Numbered from the stretch's first letter, positions 1 through 10,326 are shown. The stretch: 64,000 bases of DNA from Planctomycetota bacterium (GCA_022566535.1 JADFIR010000006.1:33953-97952), one strand, 5' to 3'. The notes: generated by a model from the letters alone, not told the origin. Translations and numbers: made by a program.

Positions 1-30
1 CTGTAGCTGCGCTTCTGTGATGACGGTCAT
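1..30 (-). CDS. Start of a gene running off the left edge
   Basis: Only the first ten codons are visible (MTVITEAQLQ), reading leftwards from an ATG at 28-30. A GGAG lies about eight bases upstream of the ATG, which is why I propose it as a start. It would be the next gene after the LmbU-like ORF on the same strand. Nothing can be said about its product, and the call rests only on the ribosome-binding site and the open frame. Confidence 0.35.
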   Translation of the reverse strand, partial: MTVITEAQLQ

Positions 31-108
31 GGTCTTACTCCCGGTGGTGTTCGAGTTTGTGACACGCAACGCTAGGCCGTCGATGCGCCGACCCCCACAC
101 CCTTGGCG

Positions 109-170
109 AGATTTTTTTGAGGTGGCGCTTCGTTTGGTTCACCCCCCGACAAGGGGGGAACGGAGACGCC
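109..170. repeat. Dispersed repeat with C6/G6 hairpin, copy 1
   Basis: This segment reads A-GA-T7-GAGG, then a CCCCCC-GACAA-GGGGGG hairpin, then GGAGACGCC. A near-identical segment occurs at 955-1020, and a partial inverted one at about 733-760. Copies 1 and 2 both sit just downstream of the stop codon of a minus-strand gene, so they may act in 3' untranslated RNA or mark insertion sites. Confidence 0.7.
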
Positions 171-180
171 GGCCGTTGCG

Positions 181-909
181 TCACGCGATGTCGCGGAAGT
201 CGCCGGTGATGACGCCGCAGTCGCCGGCCGCCTCGACCCCTGCTGCGAGTCGTTTGCGCTGGGCCGCCCGTTGCCCACGCTGGGCTTCGATGCGCAGCCG
301 GCCGGATGACCAACCATGCTCCTCGGCCTGCTTCAACCACGCCTGGCGGTCGTCTAGGGCGGCGACGACCAGATGGTGCTTGAAGGTGAGAGCCTCAAAC
401 CGGTTTGAGGTTTCGGGGAAGGCCCGGGCGACGCTGCCATAGGTCATTAGCGACTCGTACTTGAACCCGTGGATGCGGCCACGATCATCTCGAAGGGCCG
501 CCCTCTCTCCGTACTTCCTTTCTCCAAAGGCCCACCAGTCGGCAACCCACCAGGACACGCCGCTGGTGATTTGCCCCAGCCGCCTGCCGACCTCGGACCA
601 GCGCTCGAAGGTGATGCCGGCATCGACCTCCAGCGAAACGGCCGTGACCGCTGCATGGGCGAGCGCCAGTCGTGGGGGGTGAGGTGTCGCCGCTTCCGTT
701 GTGTCATCCCCTACAGGCCGCAGGGAATCGCCTCCCCTCCGCCTTGTCGGGGGGTCCAAGCACCTCCACTGCCGCCGTACACCCGCCAGCTTGTGCCAGC
801 GATGAGCCTGCATCCGTTGGAGCCCAAGCACATCCAGGGTAACATGCTGTGACCCTGACTTGCTTCGCTCTTGGGGCGGTTTTTCTCCTTTCAACCCCAT
901 CTTCTCCAA
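181..909 (-). CDS. LmbU-like regulator domain, composite ORF
   Basis: The C-terminal part, from about residue 95 to 205, has the pattern of the LmbU family of DNA-binding regulators: a TFERW helix, GRRLGQI, a WWVADWWAFGERKYG block, then FKHHLVVAAL and a WL..A...GWSS helix. The first half does not fit that family. Residues about 10-43 (GSQHVTLDVLGLQRMQAHRW) resemble a ParB/DUF3102-type segment common on phages and islands, and residues 50-62 are encoded by an inverted copy of the local dispersed repeat. No good start codon with a ribosome-binding site lies just before the LmbU part, so the true start is uncertain. It is probably a domain joined by chance to a gene remnant inside a mobile element. 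Confidence 0.55.
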   Translation of the reverse strand: MEKMGLKGEKPPQERSKSGSQHVTLDVLGLQRMQAHRWHKLAGVRRQWRCLDPPTRRRGGDSLRPVGDDTTEAATPHPPRLALAHAAVTAVSLEVDAGITFERWSEVGRRLGQITSGVSWWVADWWAFGERKYGERAALRDDRGRIHGFKYESLMTYGSVARAFPETSNRFEALTFKHHLVVAALDDRQAWLKQAEEHGWSSGRLRIEAQRGQRAAQRKRLAAGVEAAGDCGVITGDFRDIA

Positions 910-954
910 CAGTTGCGACCCTCGGCACGCCGCTACGAAACCGATGGTTGGCGC

Positions 955-1020
955 AGATTTTTTTGAGGCGATGATTCGTTAGGTTCACCCCCCAACAAGG
1001 GGGAGGGGAACGGAGACGCC
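955..1020. repeat. Dispersed repeat with C5/G6 hairpin, copy 2
   Basis: It matches 109-170 over its whole length, with a few substitutions and a 4-bp insertion in the hairpin region. It lies between the stop of the PEP-CTERM gene at 1084 and the start of the composite ORF. Confidence 0.7.
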
Positions 1021-1083
1021 ACGCCTCGTAGAGGTTCAATGGAAAGAACACGACTTTCCCCGCTCCACGAGCATGGCGAATGT

Positions 1084-1665
1084 TTATCGGCGTCTGCGTC
1101 GTGGGAAGAGCGCGGCGAGACCAAGCAGCCAAAGGGCGCCCGGTGCCGGGACCCCAAAGTGAAGATCGTCAATCTCGGCTTCCACGCCGATAGGATCAAT
1201 CAGCACGGCCGCGTCAAACAGCTCGCTGGAAATCAGGCCCCCAAAGTTGCCGATGCCCCCGGCTATGAAGACGCTGGTGTGAATCAAGCGGCCTTCGCTG
1301 AACAGGTCAATCTGAAGATCACCGGGAAAGTCCACGCCGATCCAGGCCTGGGGCGCGTCGAACGACACGCTGATGTCACCGTTGCCGTCCAGCCCCCATG
1401 CGTCGTTAGGAAAGGCAGTCGGCGAAAAGTTAATGCTGTCGTTGCCGTCCGTGAACACGATGCCGAGGTCGGCGTACTGGTCGGTGATGAAGGTACCCTG
1501 AGCAAAGCCGGTGAAGTCGATGGTGGTGAAGTCCCCGACCGCCGCGATCCATTCATCCTTGTCCGTGAACTCCGCCACAAATCCACCGAGGGCCTGACCA
1601 TTCCCCGGCCAGGCTATTAGCAGCGCCGCAACGATCAGTCCGGTCGTTGTCTTTCGCAGTCGCAT
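1084..1665 (-). CDS. PEP-CTERM-type secreted protein
   Basis: This 193-residue protein starts with a Sec signal peptide (MRLRKTTTGLIVAALLIAW). It ends with a planctomycete form of the PEP-CTERM sorting signal: PAPG, a hydrophobic stretch (ALWLLGLAALF) and RRRRR. By analogy with the PEP-CTERM/exosortase system the tail is a membrane-retention and processing signal. The central part is beta-rich with no recognisable enzyme motif and looks like a sugar-binding or surface domain. A GA-rich ribosome-binding region precedes the ATG. A promoter-like TTGCAA-N16-TAGACT lies about 70 bases upstream. No exosortase gene is in the window. Confidence 0.85.
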   Translation of the reverse strand: MRLRKTTTGLIVAALLIAWPGNGQALGGFVAEFTDKDEWIAAVGDFTTIDFTGFAQGTFITDQYADLGIVFTDGNDSINFSPTAFPNDAWGLDGNGDISVSFDAPQAWIGVDFPGDLQIDLFSEGRLIHTSVFIAGGIGNFGGLISSELFDAAVLIDPIGVEAEIDDLHFGVPAPGALWLLGLAALFPRRRRR

Positions 1666-1731
1666 GGCTCTTCTCTCTTCTCAGCGTGCGCCGAGGTCGG
1701 GCGGTCAGAAATGAGCCCCGGCGAGGTCTCT

Positions 1732-1759
1732 AGTCTACATCGAGAAGGCGGAATTGCAA
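1732..1759 (-). promoter_or_regulatory. Promoter-like TTGCAA-N16-TAGACT
   Basis: Reading on the minus strand, TTGCAA (1754-1759) is followed by exactly 16 bases and TAGACT (1732-1737), upstream of the PEP-CTERM gene that starts at 1665. The same -10 box and spacing recur at 21500-21527 and 57091-57118. Confidence 0.5.
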
Positions 1760-2145
1760 CAACTCGTGGCGGATTTCGGTGCGAAGGGTGCCGTGTCACC
1801 ATCCGCGAGGAACCGCAGCGAATTGAAAATTGAAATTAAAAAAAGCGGCGCGGTAGCGACGGGGCCGGCTGTAGAAAAAAAGTAGTCAGCGTCGCGCTGG
1901 GGTGGCGACAGCTATGTATATGGGCGGGGCCGTGGGGGCAAACGCAGCCCCGCCCCGCCTACAGCAAAGTCCAACCCCCCGCCGGCCACGACTCGACAGC
2001 AGGCGGACGTGGCGTGGCGTCAAGGTCGAGGGAACAGACGTGGTGGTGGGGTCATAGGTCAGATGATGGCATTGGTCATTCACTTGGTCCGCGCGCGCAC
2101 TTCAAAGGCAACGCAAAGAAGTCGAAAACTTTGTCGAAAGCGCGC
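1760..2145. other. Intergenic stretch with palindromes
   Basis: I see no convincing gene between the promoter of the PEP-CTERM gene and that of the ATPase. The stretch holds an unusually A-rich patch near 1815-1845 and a G/C-rich inverted repeat near 1923-1960 (GGGCGGGGC against GCCCCGCCC). The short open frames here are in unlikely codon use. Confidence 0.5.
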
Positions 2146-2196
2146 TTGCACCGCCGACGAAGTGTGATACTTTGCGTATGAGAATGATGTTTCTCA
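2146..2196 (+). promoter_or_regulatory. Candidate promoter and operator of ATPase-integrase operon
   Basis: TTGCAC at 2146 is followed after 16 bases by TACTTT at 2168. Immediately downstream lies a short palindrome, TGAGAA-TGATGT-TTCTCA (2179-2196), a plausible operator. The arrangement would allow repression of the recombinase operon, but no repressor can be assigned. Confidence 0.35.
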
Positions 2197-2288
2197 AACG
2201 TGATCGCGCTTCGCCGTGAAGCGCCGAATGAAATGCTCCCGCGCTGCGACAACAGCCGGGAGCGTGGCCACAACTGGAGTTAGCAGTC

Positions 2289-2945
2289 ATGGCAAACACA
2301 CTGTATCAGCAGTACCGCCCGAAGTCGTGGGGCGATCTGGTCGGCCAGGATCGAGCGGTCAAGACAGCCCGACGCATCATCGAGCGGCCCGGCTTCGACC
2401 GCGGCGCGTTCTTCATCGACTGCGCCGGCGGCAACAACAGCGGCACGGGGAAGTCGTCTCTGGCCTGGGTGATCGCCGACGCCCTGGCCGATCCATTCTT
2501 CATCACCGAGTTACCTGGCGCGAAGCTGGACAAGTCGGCCGTGGCCGAGATCGAGCGGTCGGCGCAGCTCTGTACGTGGTCGGCCCAGAAGCCGTACCGG
2601 GTCTGGATCGTCAATGAGGCCCATGCAGTCACGCAGGGCGCGGTCGATCTTCTGTTGACCTTTCTGGAGTCTTTGCCCAAGCATTGTGTGGTGATCTTCA
2701 CCACCACCCGGCAGCCGGACTCCGATCTGTTCGGCACCGACAACGGCCCGCTCTACTCGCGCTGCCACTGCATCCGGCTCACCAACCAAGGGCTGGCCGA
2801 GGCGTTTGCATGGCGCGTCAAAGAGATCGCCGCGGCCGAGGGTCTGGACGCACAGCCGCTTGCGAAGTATGTGGCCCTGGTGCGTCAGTGCAAGAACAAC
2901 ATGCGGCGGGCACTGCAACTGGTCGAAGCGGGGGAGATGCTATGA
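2289..2945 (+). CDS. Clamp-loader-like AAA+ ATPase
   Basis: This 218-residue protein matches the ATPase core of DnaX (Pol III gamma/tau) and the delta-prime/RFC family. The N-terminus LYQQYRPKSWGDLVGQ is typical of clamp loaders. Walker A is GNNSGTGKSS near residues 48-57. The Walker B position reads VWIVNEAH, with Asn where Asp is usual. An FTTTR sensor-1 and an SRC motif (YSRCHCI) follow. The DnaX zinc-binding cysteines and the C-terminal collar domain are missing, so it is not the cellular DnaX. A GGAG precedes the ATG. Its stop overlaps the recombinase start by four bases (ATGA), implying coupled translation and a joint role in mobility of the element. Which protein or DNA structure it acts on is unknown. 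Confidence 0.8.
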   Translation: MANTLYQQYRPKSWGDLVGQDRAVKTARRIIERPGFDRGAFFIDCAGGNNSGTGKSSLAWVIADALADPFFITELPGAKLDKSAVAEIERSAQLCTWSAQKPYRVWIVNEAHAVTQGAVDLLLTFLESLPKHCVVIFTTTRQPDSDLFGTDNGPLYSRCHCIRLTNQGLAEAFAWRVKEIAAAEGLDAQPLAKYVALVRQCKNNMRRALQLVEAGEML

Positions 2946-3937
2946 CCACGAAACCGCTGACCACCATCGACACGTCCACCCTGGCCGAGGCGGGACGAAC
3001 CGACCATCCGGTCGCGGTCTACCTGGCCGGTCTCTCGGCCGGCTCGCGGCGCACGATGCTCGGTGCCTTGAACACGATCGCGGACCTGGCCACCGGAGGC
3101 CGGGCGGATGCTGAAATGTTTTCCTGGCACCGGCTTCGCCACGAGCACACGGCTGCGATCCGATCCACCCTGGCCGAGCGGTATTCACCCTCCACCGCCA
3201 ACAAGATGCTGGCGGCGTTGCGTGGCGTACTGAAAGCCTCCTGGCGGCTCGGCTTGCTGGACGGAGAAAGCTACCAGCGGGCAGTTGATGTGTCGGCTGT
3301 CAAAGGCTCCATGCTCCCCAAGGGACGCGCCTTGGGCGCTGGTGAGTTGCGCGGGCTGTTCGACGTTTGCACCGACGACCCAACCCCAGCCGGCCGACGT
3401 GACGCGGCACTCTTTGCGGTTCTCTACGGCGCTGGTCTGCGGCGCTCTGAAGCCGTGGGCCTCGACCTGGCCGACTACGACTCCGAGACAGACGCCCTCA
3501 CCGTCCGAGGCAAAGGCAACCAGGAACGCATCGCCTACGTGACCGGCGGCGCTCAGCAAGCGCTTGAGGATTGGATCGCCACCAGAGGCGACGACGATGG
3601 GCCGCTCTTTGTCCCGATCCGCAAAGGTGGCAAGGTCCAGGTCGGCCGGAGACTGTCGGCTCAGGCGGTCTACGGCATCCTCAAGAAGCGAGCGAAGCAA
3701 GCGGGGCTGGAACACTTCTCGCCCCACGACCTACGCCGCACTTTCGTGGGCGATCTGCTCGATGCCGGGGCCGATGTCTCGATGGTACAGAAGCTCGCGG
3801 GGCACAGCCAGGTCACGACGACGCAGCGCTACGACCGACGGCCTGAGCAGGCGAAGCGCAAGGCGGCCGAGCTGTTGCACGTCCCGTTCCGCAGCCGCAA
3901 GGTCTCGGACTGGACCACCCCACAAGGGGAAGAGTGA
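2942..3937 (+). CDS. Tyrosine recombinase (XerC/D-type integrase)
   Basis: This 331-residue protein has an N-terminal SAM-like core-binding domain (about 20-110) and a C-terminal catalytic domain. The expected catalytic residues are visible: Arg in GAGLRRSE (167), Lys in RGKGNQ (191), His and Arg in HDLRRTF (262/265), His in AGHSQ (288) and the nucleophile Tyr in TQRYDRR (297). It would cut and rejoin DNA at att sites. It starts inside the stop of the ATPase gene and lies about 650 bp from a tRNA-Pro 3' fragment, the usual position of an island integrase. It looks intact. Confidence 0.92.
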   Translation: MTTKPLTTIDTSTLAEAGRTDHPVAVYLAGLSAGSRRTMLGALNTIADLATGGRADAEMFSWHRLRHEHTAAIRSTLAERYSPSTANKMLAALRGVLKASWRLGLLDGESYQRAVDVSAVKGSMLPKGRALGAGELRGLFDVCTDDPTPAGRRDAALFAVLYGAGLRRSEAVGLDLADYDSETDALTVRGKGNQERIAYVTGGAQQALEDWIATRGDDDGPLFVPIRKGGKVQVGRRLSAQAVYGILKKRAKQAGLEHFSPHDLRRTFVGDLLDAGADVSMVQKLAGHSQVTTTQRYDRRPEQAKRKAAELLHVPFRSRKVSDWTTPQGEE

Positions 3938-3994
3938 TGGGTGATGATGCTTAGGGTGTGGTCGAGTCTCGTTGGGAGTTTGCACAGGAGGGTG

Positions 3995-4300
3995 CTATCG
4001 AACCGTACCCACCACACCCCGATCCCTCATCGACTCTACGTCGCTCGACCCCAGCATCCGCGACACTGCCAGCCGGATCACTACCCGGCGCGATGCACCC
4101 CCCAACACCGCGGCCAGCTCATCGACCAGCGCCAGCGTATCGTCATCAAACCCCACCACCTGCCGCAGCCTCAACGGCGGCCCCTTCACCTGTCGCCTGC
4201 GCAACGACTCCAGCCGCCTCACCGCGCGGTTAGCACGATCCCCCTCTTGCATCGTGTCCCGATCAACCTCTGGAATCTCCGCCCACCTTCGGTTGCTCAT
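3995..4300 (-). CDS. Ribbon-helix-helix-like small protein
   Basis: This 101-residue protein is convergent with the integrase. The segment LRLRQVVGFDDDTLALVDEL followed by ASRRVVIRLAVSRML fits the strand-helix-helix outline of MetJ/Arc-type DNA-binding proteins. The ATG at 4300 is chosen because the frame upstream lacks coding character. Its place between the integrase and the attachment site suggests a regulator or directionality factor, which is inference only. Confidence 0.55.
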   Translation of the reverse strand: MSNRRWAEIPEVDRDTMQEGDRANRAVRRLESLRRRQVKGPPLRLRQVVGFDDDTLALVDELAAVLGGASRRVVIRLAVSRMLGSSDVESMRDRGVVGTVR

Positions 4301-4331
4301 ACCAAAGCATAGGCGGCCGGCTCCCGCACAC

Positions 4332-4586
4332 TCAATGCCCCCTGAACCGCGCTTGGCTGCGCCACTCACTCTGATGAGTGGCTCTCACCATCGCCAGGAT
4401 TCCCGCCTTCACCGCTTCCGGCATCAGCGGCCACGCCTCGACCACGACCATCAACTCCGGCGAGTCCTCAGATGCTGCGGAGATCCATCCGTGATCGTCT
4501 TCGGCGTCGCTGGTACAAACCGGGGTACAAACCGGAGAGCCGGGCTTCGCATGGTCTGTGTTTCCAGTGTTTGGGATCGACGCCCC
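4332..4586 (-). pseudogene. Remnant reading into the tRNA-Pro fragment
   Basis: The minus strand is open from the tRNA fragment to 4332. The last third, ELMVVVEAWPLMPEAVKAGI then LAMVRA, resembles a conserved C-terminal tail seen in small planctomycete proteins next to integrases. No convincing start codon exists upstream, and the frame runs back through the tRNA fragment, where GVTGFEPAASCSQS is the usual false peptide of a reversed tRNA. I take it as the 3' part of an older gene or a short expressed tail. Confidence 0.35.
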
Positions 4587-4633
4587 CTTGCTTTGGGAGC
4601 AGGAGGCCGCAGGTTCAAATCCTGTCACCCCGA
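4587..4633 (+). other. tRNA-Pro(TGG) 3' fragment, probable attachment site
   Basis: Visible parts are the anticodon arm (CTTGC, loop TTTGGGA with anticodon TGG, GCAGG), the variable bases, the T arm (GCAGG, TTCAAAT, CCTGT) and the acceptor 3' strand CACCCCG plus discriminator A. The D arm and the acceptor 5' strand (expected CGGGGTG near 4560) are absent, so it is not a working tRNA gene. A 3' tRNA fragment next to an integrase is the standard scar of site-specific integration. The intact tRNA-Pro should lie at the other end, outside the window. Confidence 0.75.
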
Positions 4634-4667
4634 TGAACAACCCGGTCCACCAAGGCCGGGTTGTTCA
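4634..4667 (+). terminator. Hairpin after the tRNA-Pro fragment
   Basis: A perfect 12-bp stem (TGAACAACCCGG against CCGGGTTGTTCA) with a 10-base loop follows directly on the tRNA 3' end. It has no U-run. It is probably the original tRNA terminator or processing hairpin, left on the chromosomal side of the junction. Confidence 0.6.
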
Positions 4668-4682
4668 TTGGGGAGCCCAACC

Positions 4683-4701
4683 CCGGCGATACCATCGCCG
4701 G
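4683..4701. repeat. REP palindrome, left of RAYT 1
   Basis: A perfect 8-bp stem (CCGGCGAT / ATCGCCGG) with loop ACC. It forms an inverted pair with 5260-5278 around the broken RAYT gene. Confidence 0.75.
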
Positions 4702-4729
4702 CTTTCCACAGATCGGGTACGCTCATCTC

Positions 4730-5257
4730 ATGCCGCGAACGCTTGGCTATCACTATGTCAAGTCCGGCTACGGCTTGTGGTTGCCGGGCGACGATCGTGG
4801 ATCATGGTCCCAGGCGTGGGACGAACAGATCGGTTTTACCGAGCCGCACACGTTGAATCCGGGCGATCCGGTACGTCAGCGCATGGCCAAGGAGCGCATG
4901 AAGCACGAACCGGTCCGACTCGATGCAGCGATGATCGACGCGATTGTCGGGGCGATCGACCGATGCGCTTCATCATCCTGATGGCGGCTCGCCGCGGCAA
5001 GCATCGAGTCAACGCACATGCACTTGCTTATCACCTACAGCGGCCTTGATATCAAACGCACGATCAAATGGCTCGCGCAACAGACAACCAAGGCCGTGCA
5101 TCAGCAGACCGATCACGTAGGCCCGGTTTGGTGCGAGGGATATTGGTGCAGTTATGTCTTCGATAAAGTGTACTGGACAAATCTGGTTCAATACGTCCAA
5201 AGGCACAATCTGCGCCAAAGCGAATCCGCCAAACCGCATTCATTCCTCGCACTGTAA
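4730..5257 (+). pseudogene. RAYT (REP-associated Y1 transposase), in-frame TGA
   Basis: The frame encodes a 176-codon relative of the intact transposase at 10522-11052, aligning without gaps (for example YGLWLPGDDRGSW is shared). Codon 84 is TGA where the intact copy has Asp (SDW versus S-stop-W). The HUH motif follows in the same frame as THMHLLI. A single nonsense change has therefore inactivated the gene. It is flanked by inverted REP palindromes. RAYTs are single-strand transposases thought to spread REP elements. Confidence 0.8.
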
Positions 5258-5259
5258 AG

Positions 5260-5278
5260 CCGGCGATGGCATCGCCGG
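5260..5278. repeat. REP palindrome, right of RAYT 1
   Basis: CCGGCGAT / ATCGCCGG with loop GGC begins two bases after the RAYT stop codon. Its longer flanks (AGCCGG...GGGC) are the reverse complement of the flanks of the left copy. Confidence 0.75.
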
Positions 5279-5470
5279 GCGACGCGCGACAAACGTCCAG
5301 CCTCACGGTTGATACTCTGATGTGGATTGGTTCCCGACGGCCGCGAAAACTATCAAGCATCACTGCAGACCCGGCCCTTTCCGTTCAGCATGGCATCGCT
5401 CCGCTATACTGAACTGTTCAATCAACGGTTCGATGGCTGATTCTCACCCGCCGCAACTACCTTGAACCAG

Positions 5471-5875
5471 ATGTCCGACTGGAAGTTCAAAGTCCTTTTC
5501 GATGGCGAGTGCCCATACTGCCGCTTTGAAGTTCGGTGGCTTCAGCGCTGGAACCAGAACGGCCGCCTCGCCTTCGAGGACATTTCCAGCGAATCGTTCG
5601 ACCCTGACCGGTACGGACTGAGCCACGACGACCTCATGGCTGTACTTCACGGTGTATTCCCTGATGGTCGAGTTATTCGTGGGCCGGAGGTCTTTCGGCA
5701 AGCCTATCGCGCCGTCGGCATCGGGTGGGTCTTGGCGCCAACGGGCTGGCCTCTGCTGAGACCTGTCTTCGACTGGCTCTATTCGTTATTCGCGCGTCAC
5801 CGGGTGTCACTTGGTCGGTTGTTCGGGAGCCGCTGCGATGACGAAGCGTGTACACCGCATCATCGCCGCGGTTGA
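5471..5875 (+). CDS. DCC-family thiol-disulfide oxidoreductase-like protein
   Basis: The N-terminus VLFDGECPYCRFEVRWL carries the DGxCPxC signature of the DUF393/DCC family (YuxK-like), a small thioredoxin-fold group of unproven function. Length is 134 residues from the ATG at 5471; a TTG three codons upstream is possible. The C-terminal region RPVFDWLYSLFARHRVSLGR fits the family's usual Y..iArnR segment. It stands alone between the RAYT region and asnS. Confidence 0.8.
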   Translation: MSDWKFKVLFDGECPYCRFEVRWLQRWNQNGRLAFEDISSESFDPDRYGLSHDDLMAVLHGVFPDGRVIRGPEVFRQAYRAVGIGWVLAPTGWPLLRPVFDWLYSLFARHRVSLGRLFGSRCDDEACTPHHRRG

Positions 5876-6051
5876 CGGCACCACACCAATCGCTCCAGCT
5901 GCCAAGCCCCCCCGATGTGCCGGCGATTTCGGCCAATGGACGCAGGTACGGCGGCGTTGACAACGCGAAGGCGTGCACGCGGGTCTGGCTGATGATAGTT
6001 AGCGCCCGGGGAGTCACCAGGGGCTAAATGGCCGCTCCCCTTTGTGCCCCC

Positions 6052-6077
6052 GTGCCTTCGTGCCTTGATGCCTTCGG

Positions 6078-6080
<3 letters not shown>
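6052..6080. repeat. GATGCCTT-type short repeat array
   Basis: Tandem, slightly varied 8-9-bp units (GTGCCTTC, GTGCCTTGATGCCTTC) lie just past the asnS stop. The same motif family recurs near 15350, 15450, 37130, 53930 and 61830. Confidence 0.6.
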
Positions 6081-7478
<1,398 letters not shown>

Positions 7479-7731
7479 CGAACTGGGCCCTCATCAAACC
7501 TGCCCGAAGCGAACCGCAAGTGTATCCGCGTCCGAAGGACCGCATCCGGGCTGTCGCGCATCCGCCAAATTGGCAGCCGTATGGGCCGCGCGCCTCTACC
7601 GTGACAGCACTGCGGATCTTGGCGGCATCGAGATACCGCCAGAACCACTGTTAGGGACAGGAGATAGATGGGACCATCCTCCGCCCGGGCGGGCATGGCT
7701 CTTGCCACTGGTTCGTCAGTCTCGCTCGACG

Positions 7732-8214
7732 ATGATGCTATCCCCTCACCAACCCGATCTCAGCGGCGCCCCGGAGGGTGCCCGACTGAACCTGCTGCTC
7801 TCGTATGGAGGATGGCGGGAAGGGTCGGCGTTGGACCAACTGCCGAGGCTACTGACGCCCATGGGCATTCACAGCGTCCGGGTCACCTCGGGCGAGGACG
7901 CCACCGAGGCCATCCGCACCTATACCATCCACATCGCGGTCGTTGACCTAGCGATTCCGCTGCTGCGAACAGAGCCATCCAAGGCGGCCGGGCCTCGTAT
8001 CCTTCAGCTGCTGCGGCGGCTCGATCAGCCCCCGCCCACGGTTGTCGTCCGTCCCCCGCAGCCGACCGCCCGCGATAGTAGCCGTGGCCTTTCCGACGCC
8101 CTGCGCGAGGGCGCGTTCGCAGTGCTCGACCGGCCGATCGATCTTGAAACCATTCTCGAGGTGATGCGACGCATCCTTCGGCGCCATTACGCGGACGTCT
8201 GGCCCACCTCGTGA
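7732..8214 (+). CDS. Receiver-like (CheY-fold) protein upstream of groES
   Basis: This 160-residue protein has a receiver-like outline: a hydrophobic beta strand (LNLLLSY), an acidic strand VVDLAIPL where the phospho-acceptor Asp would sit, a VVVRPP strand, and LDRPIDLETILEVMRRIL at the place of the usual KP-x-D helix. The usual Lys is replaced by Arg and the first acidic pair is missing, so normal phosphorylation is doubtful. There is no output domain. It ends 30 bases before groES and may be co-transcribed with the chaperonin genes. Confidence 0.65.
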   Translation: MMLSPHQPDLSGAPEGARLNLLLSYGGWREGSALDQLPRLLTPMGIHSVRVTSGEDATEAIRTYTIHIAVVDLAIPLLRTEPSKAAGPRILQLLRRLDQPPPTVVVRPPQPTARDSSRGLSDALREGAFAVLDRPIDLETILEVMRRILRRHYADVWPTS

Positions 8215-8244
8215 CGTTCAACTTGCATCTAGGAGATCCGAAAC

Positions 8245-8535
8245 ATGAAAGTTCGACCTCTCGGCGACAAGATTCTCATCAAGCGAGCAGAAGCTCAAAA
8301 GAAGACCGATTCCGGGATCTACCTGCCCGAGTCCGCCAAGGACAAGCCCAAGGAGGGCAAGGTGATGGCCGTCGGTAGCGGCATTCTGAACAAAGAGACC
8401 GGCAAGTACATGCCCTTTTCCGTCAAGAAAGGCGATCGCATCATCTTCTCCTCATACGCGGGCACTGAAGTCAAGCTCGGCGATGAGGAGATGCTGATCC
8501 TCACTGAAGATGACGTCCTCGGGATCATCGAATGA
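8245..8535 (+). CDS. groES: Co-chaperonin GroES
   Basis: This 96-residue protein begins [20 protein letters not shown], contains the mobile loop ([16 protein letters not shown]) and ends with VLGIIE, all as in GroES/Cpn10. It caps the GroEL ring during ATP-driven folding in the cytosol. An AGGAG stands ahead of the ATG, and groEL follows after 124 bases. I found no CIRCE inverted repeat upstream. Confidence 0.97.
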   Translation: MKVRPLGDKILIKRAEAQKKTDSGIYLPESAKDKPKEGKVMAVGSGILNKETGKYMPFSVKKGDRIIFSSYAGTEVKLGDEEMLILTEDDVLGIIE

Positions 8536-8659
8536 TCCGCAGGCGCGCGAGCCGGCTCGCCGCGTTGATCGAGAGCCGATAGATCGTTGTCCCCGTCGCC
8601 CCACCGGCGGCATGGAGACCATTTCTCTGAATCCTTCGCAACCTAGAGGAAACCTACCA

Positions 8660-10297
<1,638 letters not shown>

Positions 10298-10305
10298 TCT
10301 CAACT

Positions 10306-10326
10306 CCCTCTCCCCCTGGGAGAGGG
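10306..10326 (+). terminator. Hairpin after groEL
   Basis: A 9-bp perfect stem, CCCTCTCCC / GGGAGAGGG, with loop CCT lies nine bases after the groEL stop. It has no U-run. The motif followed by GCCGGGGTGAGGG is a widespread dispersed sequence type and may be a repeat serving as a 3' end. Confidence 0.5.

Noticed and set aside
4510..4633. A complete tRNA-Pro gene
   Set aside because: The 3' half is convincing, but no acceptor 5' strand or D arm exists at the right distance. CGGGGTA near 4522 is too far away and does not lead into a D arm.
4730..5257. Selenocysteine or other recoding at the RAYT TGA
   Set aside because: The intact paralogue has Asp there, no recoding structure was seen, and transposase decay is far likelier.
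7560..8244. CIRCE (HrcA) operator for groESL
   Set aside because: No TTAGCACTC-N9-GAGTGCTAA or close variant was found upstream of groES.
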